A DNA stretch of 23,201 nt, taken from assembly GCA_014730235.1 (NCBI GenBank), contig WJIO01000136.1:1-23201 (forward strand), in the 5' to 3' direction. Position numbers and translations under genes: made by a program. The DNA comes from Candidatus Poribacteria bacterium. GTDB lineage: Bacteria; Poribacteria; DTPJ01; WJIO01. Numbering within the stretch: the first letter of the stretch is position 1; every line of letters begins with the position of its first letter. Shown here one piece after another: positions 1-8,100 of the stretch. The notes beneath the pieces are model-generated. The model did no database searches, was not told where the DNA came from, and worked only from the letters and a program-made list of their open reading frames with translations.

Positions 1-69
1 GTCAAGAACCAGCCAGAGTTTTTGTATTGCCTCAATAGAAGTGGGACAATCAGATGTAAAAAAAATGTG

Positions 70-267
70 AGGGTTTAGTGCGGTAAAGATAAGAAACTTC
101 TTTATGCTGTTATTCCTGCGGAGGCAGGAATCTAGTCTTTATGCGTATCTACTGGATTCCTTCTTCAAGCTTTTTGAAAAAGCTTGAGCAAAAAGGAATA
201 AGAGTTTCGCAGAAATGACAGACTTAGAAAGTTTTTAAATTATTTCCACACTCAATTCGGAAGAGTC
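70..267. repeat. MITE-like dispersed repeat, copy 1
   Basis: Non-coding element with imperfect terminal inverted repeats. The left end (about 70-120) reads as the reverse complement of the right end of copy 2 (19211-19274), with only a few differences over about 50 bases. The right end (205-267) ends in a CGGAAGAG motif shared with copies 2 and 3. The interior holds a palindrome with 10-bp arms around one base (166-186, containing AAGCTT twice). Positions 163-212 are identical to 19171-19220. The family has the TCATTCCTGC...GCAGGAATGACA core seen in many bacterial dispersed palindromic repeats. No transposase is present. Nothing else is recognisable between position 1 and the gene at 397. Confidence 0.8.
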
Positions 268-384
268 ACAGAATATAATTTTGAAGTGCTATTATTTTTA
301 TAACATTTGACCGGTTATTTATACTTTTGAACGACAAAAGAACTGGACAAACTGTCTTTTTATTTTTTGCTAACGTATATAGAA

Positions 385-389
385 AGGAG
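385..389 (+). promoter_or_regulatory. Shine-Dalgarno site deciding the start at 397
   Basis: AGGAG lies 7 bases before the ATG at 397. The frame is also open from a TTG at 367, but that codon has no such site, so ATG 397 is preferred. Confidence 0.75.
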
Positions 390-396
390 TGCGAAA

Positions 397-1110
397 ATGT
401 TTAGACCTAGAAATGCTTCAGCAGAAAATGGTAGTGTTGATACAGAACTTTATCAATCAGATCCAGAAGATCTTATAAATGATGTGAATGATATACAGAG
501 TAAAGACATTCACCAGATTAAAGCTCTTATTCATCGTATATGTGAAATATCTCATTATCGAATATTTGATGATGTAGATTTCCTTATTGAGGCTATTGGT
601 AAAAAAGATTATGAGGGCAGTCCGGCTCTGGATGTATTACCAAGTCATGAAGATACAGATCGGGAAAGAAGAGAGAAGATAAAGGAATACATATATTGTC
701 TTGAATGTTGGGCAGAAGGTAAAGAGCTTGATGATGCTGTTTCAGAATTTAAAGTTGGTGAAAATTTCTTAAAAAAGGTATATCTATATCTTGGAGAACT
801 TGATGAAGATAAAAAGGAACTGGCTAAGGCCCTTTCCGTTGTCTTAAAAGAAAAATCATCATCACCTGATGATGTTCTGGCTGAGATATCTGATGAACAT
901 TTTGTTAATCATGTTTACAAAACTGTTCTTGGTAGAAAGCCTGAAGATGATGATATGAGGTTACGGCTTATGGAACTTGAACGAGGTAAAACCAGAAATG
1001 AACTTATAAAAGATATTCTGGAATCCCGGGAAAGTCACAGAAAGATGCTGCTGGAGATTGCTATGACAGTCCAGAAAGATAAAGAAAAAGAACCGGAGGG
1101 GACAATATAA
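397..1110 (+). CDS. DUF4214-like domain protein of unknown function
   Basis: A 237-residue cytoplasmic-looking protein, rich in Asp, Glu and Lys, with no signal peptide or membrane segment. The C-terminal part, about residues 166-220, fits the DUF4214 pattern: FVNHVYKTVLGRKPEDDD, then a leucine-rich stretch and a final ESRES motif. In that family the domain is a short helical unit found alone or attached to glycosyltransferases, methyltransferases and surface proteins; no enzymatic role is established. The N-terminal 160 residues are predicted to be mostly helical and match no family I recognise. It is the only convincing plus-strand gene and converges on the biosynthetic cluster, so it is probably a separate transcription unit. 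The domain call is moderately sure; the function is unknown. Confidence 0.7.
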   Translation: MFRPRNASAENGSVDTELYQSDPEDLINDVNDIQSKDIHQIKALIHRICEISHYRIFDDVDFLIEAIGKKDYEGSPALDVLPSHEDTDRERREKIKEYIYCLECWAEGKELDDAVSEFKVGENFLKKVYLYLGELDEDKKELAKALSVVLKEKSSSPDDVLAEISDEHFVNHVYKTVLGRKPEDDDMRLRLMELERGKTRNELIKDILESRESHRKMLLEIAMTVQKDKEKEPEGTI

Positions 1111-1143
1111 TCTTGATTCTGCTCCACAACGCTTAATTTGTCA

Positions 1144-1193
1144 GTGTTGCCGCGTGGAGCCGCTATGCCAACACCTCCACGCGATCCATTTTT
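1144..1193 (+). terminator. Probable terminator hairpin after the DUF4214 gene
   Basis: A perfect 9-bp GC-rich stem, CGCGTGGAG (1151-1159) with CTCCACGCG (1175-1183), has a 15-base loop and is followed on the plus strand by ATCCA and then TTTTT (1189-1193). It lies between two convergent genes and ends the plus-strand unit plausibly. Read on the minus strand it lacks a trailing T-run, so it is a poor terminator for the large cluster. Two further arms (1121-1127 and 1144-1149) can compete for the same bases. Confidence 0.5.
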
Positions 1194-2262
1194 AATATTT
1201 GCCGTAGTGCTTTACCAGGGCCATTACCCGGCAGTAATCACTAAAACTAACGGAATCAGGAACAGAATGATCTGAGTGGTAAATATAACCGCCTTCTTGT
1301 TTTGCTGCGGTTATCTTTGTTCTGATTTCTTCCTCTATTTCTATTCCATTAGTCATTTTCCGAACGTCTATACCACCTTCCAAAACTAATTTTGAGCCAT
1401 ATAATTTTTTTACTTCTATAATATCCATTCCGGCTTTTGTTTCCAAAGGATTAATGCCATCAAAGCCTGCATCAATTAGATCCGGAAGTAATTCCATTAT
1501 GTTTCCACATGAATGGAGCATAACCTTTGCCCCGCGTTCATGAGCCCAATCGCATGAACGTTTGTGTGCAGGTTTAAGCACCTTGCGATAGGTTTCCGGA
1601 CTGAAAAATAGACCATTTTTATATCCCAAATCATCGGGATAGCTTAAACAATCAAACTTATAACCTTCATCCCAGGCCATTCCCAGGAGTTCCAAATTAA
1701 CCGAAAGGGCATGGTTAAACATATCAGAACACCATTCAGGATCAACCAGCATTGCCATTAACATACGTTCTGTACCCACATGCCAGCTAGCGAATACATC
1801 ATAACCAAACCACGCACCAGCAGTTATCCATGCGCCCTGTTTTACCCATTTATGATAATTTTCATCCAGGTGCTTCCAGTTGATTCTGTCTCTGGTTGGT
1901 TTCATGCGGGATTTTGCATCTTCCCAAGTTTCCCAGTCTTTAATTTTGAAGTCTATAAATTTCGGTACTGAGGCCTTATGTTTCCAGTTCTTCATAGTTG
2001 CGCCCCAGCCTGTTGTGCTAATTACATACTCATCGGTTTCTTCTATTACTTTAGAAGGATATCTTGGACTGTTGTTATTTCCAATACCGGCTGTGATATC
2101 AAATCCAAAGAACGAGCCTACCCCTACATTTGCCGGAAATCCCTCACGACGCCAACGGGCGACAGTAGGTCCCCAAGGACTGTCCCTCATAGGTATGCGA
2201 TCCGGTTCTTCATGATTATATACGCATGCGAATCGCTCTTTTGATGTCATGGTTTTTGCCAT
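1192..2262 (-). CDS. Uroporphyrinogen decarboxylase (URO-D)/corrinoid methyltransferase family protein
   Basis: A 356-residue protein, about the usual length for the URO-D superfamily (heme-pathway HemE and MtaA/MtbA-type methyltransferases). The N-terminus has the familiar SKERFxxVYNHEEPDRIPM opening. A DD-G-Y motif lies at 210-214, HSCGN at 250-254 (resembling the zinc-binding H-x-C of the methyltransferase branch), NPLE at 271-274 and EGGID at 295-299. The later cysteine used as third zinc ligand in MtaA is not evident; the equivalent region reads YHSDHSVPDSVS (328-339). True HemE is unlikely because its N-terminal substrate-binding arginine motif is absent. Poribacteria- and planctomycete-like genomes carry many paralogues of unknown substrate. 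The start is supported by GGAGG at 2273-2277. The gene is last in the cluster, 27 bases after the hydrolase. A methyl-transfer role in product tailoring is only inference. Confidence 0.75.
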   Translation of the reverse strand: MAKTMTSKERFACVYNHEEPDRIPMRDSPWGPTVARWRREGFPANVGVGSFFGFDITAGIGNNNSPRYPSKVIEETDEYVISTTGWGATMKNWKHKASVPKFIDFKIKDWETWEDAKSRMKPTRDRINWKHLDENYHKWVKQGAWITAGAWFGYDVFASWHVGTERMLMAMLVDPEWCSDMFNHALSVNLELLGMAWDEGYKFDCLSYPDDLGYKNGLFFSPETYRKVLKPAHKRSCDWAHERGAKVMLHSCGNIMELLPDLIDAGFDGINPLETKAGMDIIEVKKLYGSKLVLEGGIDVRKMTNGIEIEEEIRTKITAAKQEGGYIYHSDHSVPDSVSFSDYCRVMALVKHYGKY

Positions 2263-2289
2263 TATAGTTTTTCCTCCATATTTTCCGTT

Positions 2290-3102
2290 TTATTGATTAA
2301 GATAACCCAAAAGGATTTCCAGGAATTTATCAGTTTGCTCAATGGGATGGAAATGCCTGGTATTGGGGATTATAGCATATTTAAAGTCTTTCATATGTTT
2401 GCTAAGGTAATTACAAACATAAAGATTATGAGATTTTTCTCCGTATATCCCTTTAATTGGAATATGCAAATCCAGAATTCTTTTTAAATCATTGAGGGAC
2501 ATTGCAGAAAAATCTCTCATAATTGTTGTGCTTTTTGATAATTTTTTTATGCGATTAAGGTTAATTACCAATCCCTGTCTATCTTTATTTCTATTATTTT
2601 TCTGAATTATGTTGGTTTTATGTATAAGATAATCTATATCATTGATCCTATTTCTATCCAAATTTAAACCTTCAGTCTCAAATATTTCTGTCAATAAATT
2701 CCTGTTGGATTTATTTCTTTTTTTTGGGTATGGGATAGACATACCGGTATCTGCCAAAATTATACTGGATACTTTATCGGGACATTTTACAGCGTAATGT
2801 AAAGCAATAAGTCCACCATAACTGTGTCCTACCAGGTGAGAATTTTCTATATTAAGATTATCCAGCAATAATTCTAGGTCATTGGCCATTTCATAAGGTT
2901 TATAACCAGTAACTGTAGATCCACTGTAACCATGACCTCGAAGGTCATATATAGTAACCCGGAAATTTCTGATAAGTCTGGAAAATACACTAAAATACCA
3001 GAAGGCCATATTACTAGCTAATCCATGAATCAAAGTAACGTTGGGCCCCTTACCTCTAGTTTGATAATGAATATCTATACCATTTATTAGTATTTTAGGC
3101 AT
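2290..3102 (-). CDS. Alpha/beta hydrolase, possible thioesterase or product-release enzyme
   Basis: A 270-residue single-domain alpha/beta hydrolase with no signal peptide. It shows the oxyanion-hole motif HGLASNMAFW (26-35), the DLRGHGYSG segment (53-61), the nucleophile elbow GHSYGG with Ser94, and a C-terminal His at RHFHP (His250 is likeliest). The usual catalytic Asp after strand 7 is missing: the site reads GEKSHN (221-226). Asp118, after strand 6 (ILADTG), may replace it. Its start lies 3 bases beyond the stop of the phosphodiesterase gene and has only a weak ribosome site, so translational coupling is likely. Next to synthase genes such enzymes often release acyl chains from the carrier protein or hydrolyse esters. 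The middle region is rich in Lys and Asn compared with its neighbours. The family is certain; the substrate is not. Confidence 0.8.
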   Translation of the reverse strand: MPKILINGIDIHYQTRGKGPNVTLIHGLASNMAFWYFSVFSRLIRNFRVTIYDLRGHGYSGSTVTGYKPYEMANDLELLLDNLNIENSHLVGHSYGGLIALHYAVKCPDKVSSIILADTGMSIPYPKKRNKSNRNLLTEIFETEGLNLDRNRINDIDYLIHKTNIIQKNNRNKDRQGLVINLNRIKKLSKSTTIMRDFSAMSLNDLKRILDLHIPIKGIYGEKSHNLYVCNYLSKHMKDFKYAIIPNTRHFHPIEQTDKFLEILLGYLNQ

Positions 3103-3105
3103 TAA

Positions 3106-4704
3106 CTATTCCAGGTATCCCAGGGCTTTAAGCTTTTCCATAACTTTGGCTTTTTCTTCTTCACTTTGCTTGAATTTAGAAGAAGCAGTATTTTTTTCAG
3201 GTTTTGTTGTAGGTGGACCGTCTGCTACAGGATTTTCCCGGATATATTCTTTATCAAAAACCTCAACAGGAACCTTACCCTCCAGGTCTTCCGGAATTGG
3301 TATACTCATGCTGTAAAGCAGTGAAGGAACTACATCCAGTATTGAAACCTCATTAAGCTTCAATCCTTTATGAATACCATTTCCACCAGCTATAAATATT
3401 CCTTCAGGATGGTGTGTTCCGGTTATTTCTTTACGTTTTTTGATAAAGGAATCTGATTTGAGAATAGATGTAAAACCATGATCCCGTAAATCAAGGGTTA
3501 AATCAGGGGCTAATTCCATTGCCGTACCGGCAAAGGCTTCCTCCCTTGTCCATATTTTCTTTACCACCTGTTCCCCTGAATTTGGATCTTTTATTTGCAT
3601 TAGTTTGTGTATAAGTTCTTTGCGGAAGGATTCGTATTTTTCCGGGGGAATACCAAATTCGTCTTTTCTGCCAGCCACAGATATATATAACCCACGATTA
3701 CTTGGTGTTGTTGAGTATGCTGTTGTCTTTTCAAAATCAATAAGCTCAAAATACCTCATAGCATTACTCACACCTAACTCATAAGGGTTTTCATGTGCTT
3801 CTGCTTTTTCTGACCACGTTAGATAACCGTTCTGGCTCAACCATGTGTTTAGATAAAACACCTCTGAACTGGCAGTAAAACCATGATCAGAGACCATAAA
3901 TATCCGGCCGTCATCACCAGCCAGATTAACAATTTCAGAGATAAAAAAATCCATCTGTGAAAAATATTGCATACAGAGCTTGTTTATTTCCTGTTCCTTT
4001 GGGGTGAATTCATTGGGCATAAAGTCCGGATGTATAAAACGCCAGAAGAGATGCTGTAACTTATCCACACCGTCAAAAACGATTGCAGTAAGTTCGCATG
4101 GTTCGTTAATCATCATATATTTTAATACAGTAAACCACTGCTTTTCCCTGTCTATATGATGTTTAACCCATTCTACCCACTCATCTTCCGGACATCCACT
4201 GACAGCCTGTTCCTCTGTTCCCAGATCCATACCCAGCATCTTAATGGAAAAATCAGGTATTTCTTTAAGTTTATCATATAGAGAAGATGGATAACAGCTT
4301 CTTCTAAGACTTCTCCATGTAACCCATCCGGGAACTATAAAACCTGAAATAGGTTGCGGTGGGATCATTGTGGGAAAGTTAAGGGTTGTAGCTTTCTGAT
4401 CATGCCGACTTACTATTGACCAGATAGTTTCGCATTCGATATTTCGGGCAGTATTAAAAGTAAGATATTTGCTTTCAGGAGATTCAAACCGGAAAAAATC
4501 CAAAATGCCATGATTTCCGGGACTACGCCCGGTCATTATGGTTGTCCATCCAGGCGGGGTGAGGGGTGGTATTACTGAAGGCAGGATTGCAGATACTCCC
4601 TTTCCTATAAAATCTTTCAGAAAGGGCATTGTACCGTTTTGCATCAGGGGATTAAGTACCGAAAACGTAGCTCCATCAAGTCCGATTAATACTGTCCGAT
4701 TCAT
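3106..4704 (-). CDS. Alkaline-phosphatase-superfamily phosphodiesterase/phosphotransferase-like protein
   Basis: A 532-residue protein of the type I phosphodiesterase/nucleotide pyrophosphatase group. Numbered from the TTG two codons upstream, the complete metal-site set is visible: Asp12 in the IGLDGA opening, Thr51 in LTPPGWTTIMTG (probable nucleophile), Asp216 and His220 in DGVDKLQH, Asp275-His276 in SDHGF, and the His pair at THHPEG (433-434). It has no signal peptide, so it is probably cytoplasmic. The Lys/Glu-rich tail ends in LKALGYLE, an ending common in this group. It lies 14 bases after the ACP gene and 3 bases before the hydrolase gene, so it belongs to the synthase operon. Relatives hydrolyse or transfer phosphodiesters; a sulfatase is less likely without the Cys/Ser formylglycine motif. 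A role in adding or removing a phosphate-containing head group is inference. Confidence 0.8.
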   Translation of the reverse strand: MNRTVLIGLDGATFSVLNPLMQNGTMPFLKDFIGKGVSAILPSVIPPLTPPGWTTIMTGRSPGNHGILDFFRFESPESKYLTFNTARNIECETIWSIVSRHDQKATTLNFPTMIPPQPISGFIVPGWVTWRSLRRSCYPSSLYDKLKEIPDFSIKMLGMDLGTEEQAVSGCPEDEWVEWVKHHIDREKQWFTVLKYMMINEPCELTAIVFDGVDKLQHLFWRFIHPDFMPNEFTPKEQEINKLCMQYFSQMDFFISEIVNLAGDDGRIFMVSDHGFTASSEVFYLNTWLSQNGYLTWSEKAEAHENPYELGVSNAMRYFELIDFEKTTAYSTTPSNRGLYISVAGRKDEFGIPPEKYESFRKELIHKLMQIKDPNSGEQVVKKIWTREEAFAGTAMELAPDLTLDLRDHGFTSILKSDSFIKKRKEITGTHHPEGIFIAGGNGIHKGLKLNEVSILDVVPSLLYSMSIPIPEDLEGKVPVEVFDKEYIRENPVADGPPTTKPEKNTASSKFKQSEEEKAKVMEKLKALGYLE

Positions 4705-4713
4705 TATCAATAT

Positions 4714-4720
4714 CCCTTCT
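4714..4720 (-). promoter_or_regulatory. Shine-Dalgarno site favouring the ATG at 4704
   Basis: On the minus strand AGAAGGG lies 9 bases before the ATG at 4704 but only 3 bases before an in-frame TTG at 4710. ATG 4704 is therefore the better start. The site overlaps the stop codon of the upstream ACP gene, which suggests coupled translation. Confidence 0.6.
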
Positions 4721-5015
4721 ATTGCTCAGATGCATTCAAGTGGTCATATACAAAATCAATAAGATCGCCAACAGATAGGTTTCTGACTTTTCCCTCATCA
4801 CCGATTTCCATTATATACTGCGCGAATGGCAAGGATTTACCATAATATTCCTCTACAGTAGTGCTGAAAACCACAGCGTCTATGGATTCAAACCCCAGGT
4901 CGTTGGAGAGTTTTGTTTCTTTTGTGATATCGTCATCAAGCTCCCAATCTGCAGACATGTCGTTTAGTATTTTAATAACATCGTTTGTTATTTGCTCTTT
5001 ATTTAGTTCTGCCAT
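4719..5015 (-). CDS. Discrete acyl carrier protein
   Basis: A 98-residue acidic carrier protein, the usual size. The phosphopantetheine attachment site is Ser44 in NDLGFESID (38-46), followed by the helix AVVFSTTVEEYYG; a second conserved helix ends at DLIDFVYDHL (84-93). It needs a 4'-phosphopantetheine arm, which the PPTase domain at the C-terminus of the neighbouring megasynthase could supply. The start is clear: AGGAGGT lies 3-9 bases upstream. It lies 106 bases after megasynthase B, which lacks a carrier domain, so a natural inference is that this ACP serves B in trans or carries the product to the phosphodiesterase and hydrolase encoded next. A housekeeping AcpP role is unlikely because no fab genes are nearby. 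Confidence 0.93.
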   Translation of the reverse strand: MAELNKEQITNDVIKILNDMSADWELDDDITKETKLSNDLGFESIDAVVFSTTVEEYYGKSLPFAQYIMEIGDEGKVRNLSVGDLIDFVYDHLNASEQ

Positions 5016-5027
5016 TTTACCTCCTGT

Positions 5028-5115
5028 TTATAAGCAAGTTCAAGAAAATTCTTTCAAGATCTCAAAGGCTTCAGTCGCGCTAAAAATCCCCTCGCTCCCT
5101 TATTGAATAAAGGAA
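5028..5115. repeat. Composite intergenic repeat between megasynthase B and the ACP
   Basis: The gap holds TTATAAGCAAGTT (5028-5040) and, about 45 bases on, AATCCCCT followed by an imperfect hairpin CCTTATTGAATAAAGG (5098-5113). The same two parts, in the same order and orientation, occur in the gap on the other side of megasynthase B (10286-10298 and 10401-10433). The AATCCCCT-plus-hairpin part resembles a dispersed palindromic repeat type seen in many bacteria; that is recollection, not a search result. Because it forms the leader of the ACP gene, it could affect ACP expression. Confidence 0.5.
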
Positions 5116-5121
5116 TCATTT

Positions 5122-8100
5122 TTAATCAACAGAAGCGTTTGTAACGCCCAGGATAAATTCGTTATGTCGTTTAGTATAAACTTTGACTTTAATTGAAGCA
5201 TATTTCGGAAATTCATTCAAGAGTTTTCCGCGAATTTCTGTCTCAATTACTTCAATATTTTTCCCAACATTGCAACCGGAATATCCCGATATAACTATAT
5301 CCCTGGGACTATTCATAAATCCTCTACCCAGGGCTTTGGCTACAGCTTCCTTTGCACACCAGAACATGGTTTGCATCTCAATTTTTTGTTGTTCTGAATC
5401 GGCAGATTCCAACATTACAATTTCTTCTTGGGTGAAGGCTAATTTTTCGAAACCGGGATCTCTCTTAGCAATAGCTTCAATATCAATACCAAGCATGAGA
5501 TTATTATCACCGGCAACGGCTACACCAATGTCTTTTGAATGGGCAATGGACAATACTGGTGGTGCATCTATGCTGTTTGACCAATAACCTTCCACCATTG
5601 GTCGGCCGTATTGATCTTTTATAATTTCAATATCCGCAGGGAATATCTGCAAGCCGTAGTTCTGATTTATATATACACGTACAGCATCCTTAGCTGCCAT
5701 TCGACCGAGGGTCCATTCATATTTTTTATCTTCAGTCCAATTCAAAGTTTTATAATAATTTCTTTCATTGCGGCTTAGGATTTGGTGTATAATATTTATA
5801 GTCCAGAACCTTTCCAGATCACTGTAAGGTATGTCGATTAGAAAGCAGTATATAGAAGTCTCTTTTAGCGATGCCATATCTTCCTGAAGGCATCTGGCAA
5901 GGTCGGAAAATGACTTGCTGGCAACAATCCTTCCGGGGAATTTACCAAAATCCACCAGATTTCTGTATCTAAAGTAGAATCGCCAGTCTTTGAAACCACT
6001 CATGCGTATCCAAAGGTTTCCATCCGGTGCTATTATATCCGCATCCATCTTTACAGTCATTGGATTAACATTTTTAATTCTGACGCGACATTTAGCATTT
6101 TGACCCGGAGGTAATTTGTTATTGAATATCTGCATGTGATCAACACCTACGGGAAATACTACATTTCCACGATCCAGTTGCTCAAAAGACCAATAACCAA
6201 AAATCTGGGCGGCGCAGTCCAGTAAAACCGGATCAGTAAGCATATATGGATTCGGTATAGACCGGAAAAAGTTTTGCGTACTAAGACTTTCAAATGTAGC
6301 TTCTATACCCTTTGAACTGTATTTATCTATAGACTTAACACCCTGAAATTTGGGACCATGAAAAACATAACGGTCTTCATATAATTGATTTGCGGTTATT
6401 TTTGGTTCACCGATTTCATCGGGAGAAAATTCATAAGGTTGTTCAGGAATTTCATATTCGTCGCTGAAAACCATTACACCTTCGGTTACTACCGGGATAG
6501 TTGATAAATCTACACCGGGATCAACTCCCAGATTGCGTATCTGTGTTTTGAATTCATTATCTTTGGAAGGCTGTTTTTTAGCAGAGATCTCCAAAAATAC
6601 CGGTTCATTTTCCTCAATCATAATCCACTGCGTAGCTTGAACGTTTTTCATACCTGTCAGAATTTTCCCCGGCTGAAGTAACGCTGCAATTTCCGCCATA
6701 ATCTCCATACTGAAAGTTAATGGTATGATGGGTGGAACTGTAAGAGTTTCATCTACAGACATCTGTCCACCAATGGTATGATCCAAGAGGAATATTTCTT
6801 CATCCAGGTCTATCTTCTTGAGTATAGTTATCTCTTGACCTGGGGTATGAGAAATCACTTCACCTATGAATGGATATACCGCTGATCGCTCCTGGTCAGA
6901 TTCAGAGGTAGCATCAAATTCATTGTTTTCATTGCCATCCAGAAAAGCCTGCATCACATGTTCCTGTACTTCCAGGAACTGCTCCATAGTCTTCATATAT
7001 TCTGATAAAATAAAATCAGATTCTTCTACAGGAACTGGGTTGGAATTCTCTGTGGGCGTTATCTGATACTCCATTTCTTCATCAAAAGCAGGCATCTGCT
7101 GTGGTTTTTCATCAATTTCTTGATACTGTTCTGCTTCTTCGATTAATTCTGAATGTCCAGGTTCAATACTATGCTTTACTTCTACTTCTTTATTAACGTC
7201 TATTTCAGGAGGAGTTTCTTCTTTTATATCTTTTTCAGGTGGGGAATAATTATCCAGATCGAAATTTGGGAAATTTATGTTTAGCTTCATGGTTCCCGGT
7301 TCAACATATTTAAACTGATTTCTATCCTCCAGAAAATTCATAGAAAGTGAGTTAGGAGATCTTCTTTTATAGAGGTATTCAAGTTTCATGGGAACACCAT
7401 GGGCGGCAAGTATACCTATTAAATGATTTAGCTGGGTTATACCGGACCTTCTTTGCACGTTTGCAGATATGGCCAGGTATTCTTTACCCCTCAATATATC
7501 ATCCACAAAAGCAGTGAGATTACCTCTGGGTCCTACTTCCACGAATATTCTGGCACCATCTTCATACATGGAATCTATAGTCTTTCTGAATTCCACTGGA
7601 CTCATCCAGTGTTCAATAGTGAGATCCAGCAGTTTCCGAGGATCGTCAGGATATGGTTGTGTGGTGGTGCATGAATATACTTTGGTTTTGGGTTTGTTAA
7701 ACGTCCACTGCTGGAAATTTTTCTTCATCATCTCGCATACATCGGCAAACATAGGCGTATGATATGCTCGATCAAACATCAGCTTTTCGTATAACAGGCC
7801 TTTGTTTTTTAGCTTTTCCTCTAATTCCAACCCAGCTTCTTCTGTTCCGACAGCTACAACCTGATGTGGACAATTGTCCATAGCAACGTATATTTCACCT
7901 GAAACTTGTTCTACCAGTGAAGATACCTTTTCTAAATTAGCTCCAACGGCTATCATAACGGCATTGGCAAGCTTTGATGTATCAGTAGTCCGGGAAAGTT
8001 CAGCAAAGGACTCAAAATAACCCACAAGGCTTTCACGAGTATTTTCAGGATCAAGCTCAAGTATTCCGGATGCCACCATTGCGCAGAATTCCCCGGTGCT

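Noticed and set aside
1192-2262. True uroporphyrinogen decarboxylase (HemE)
   Set aside because: The N-terminal heme-pathway substrate motif is missing, while an HSCGN motif of the methyltransferase-like branch is present.
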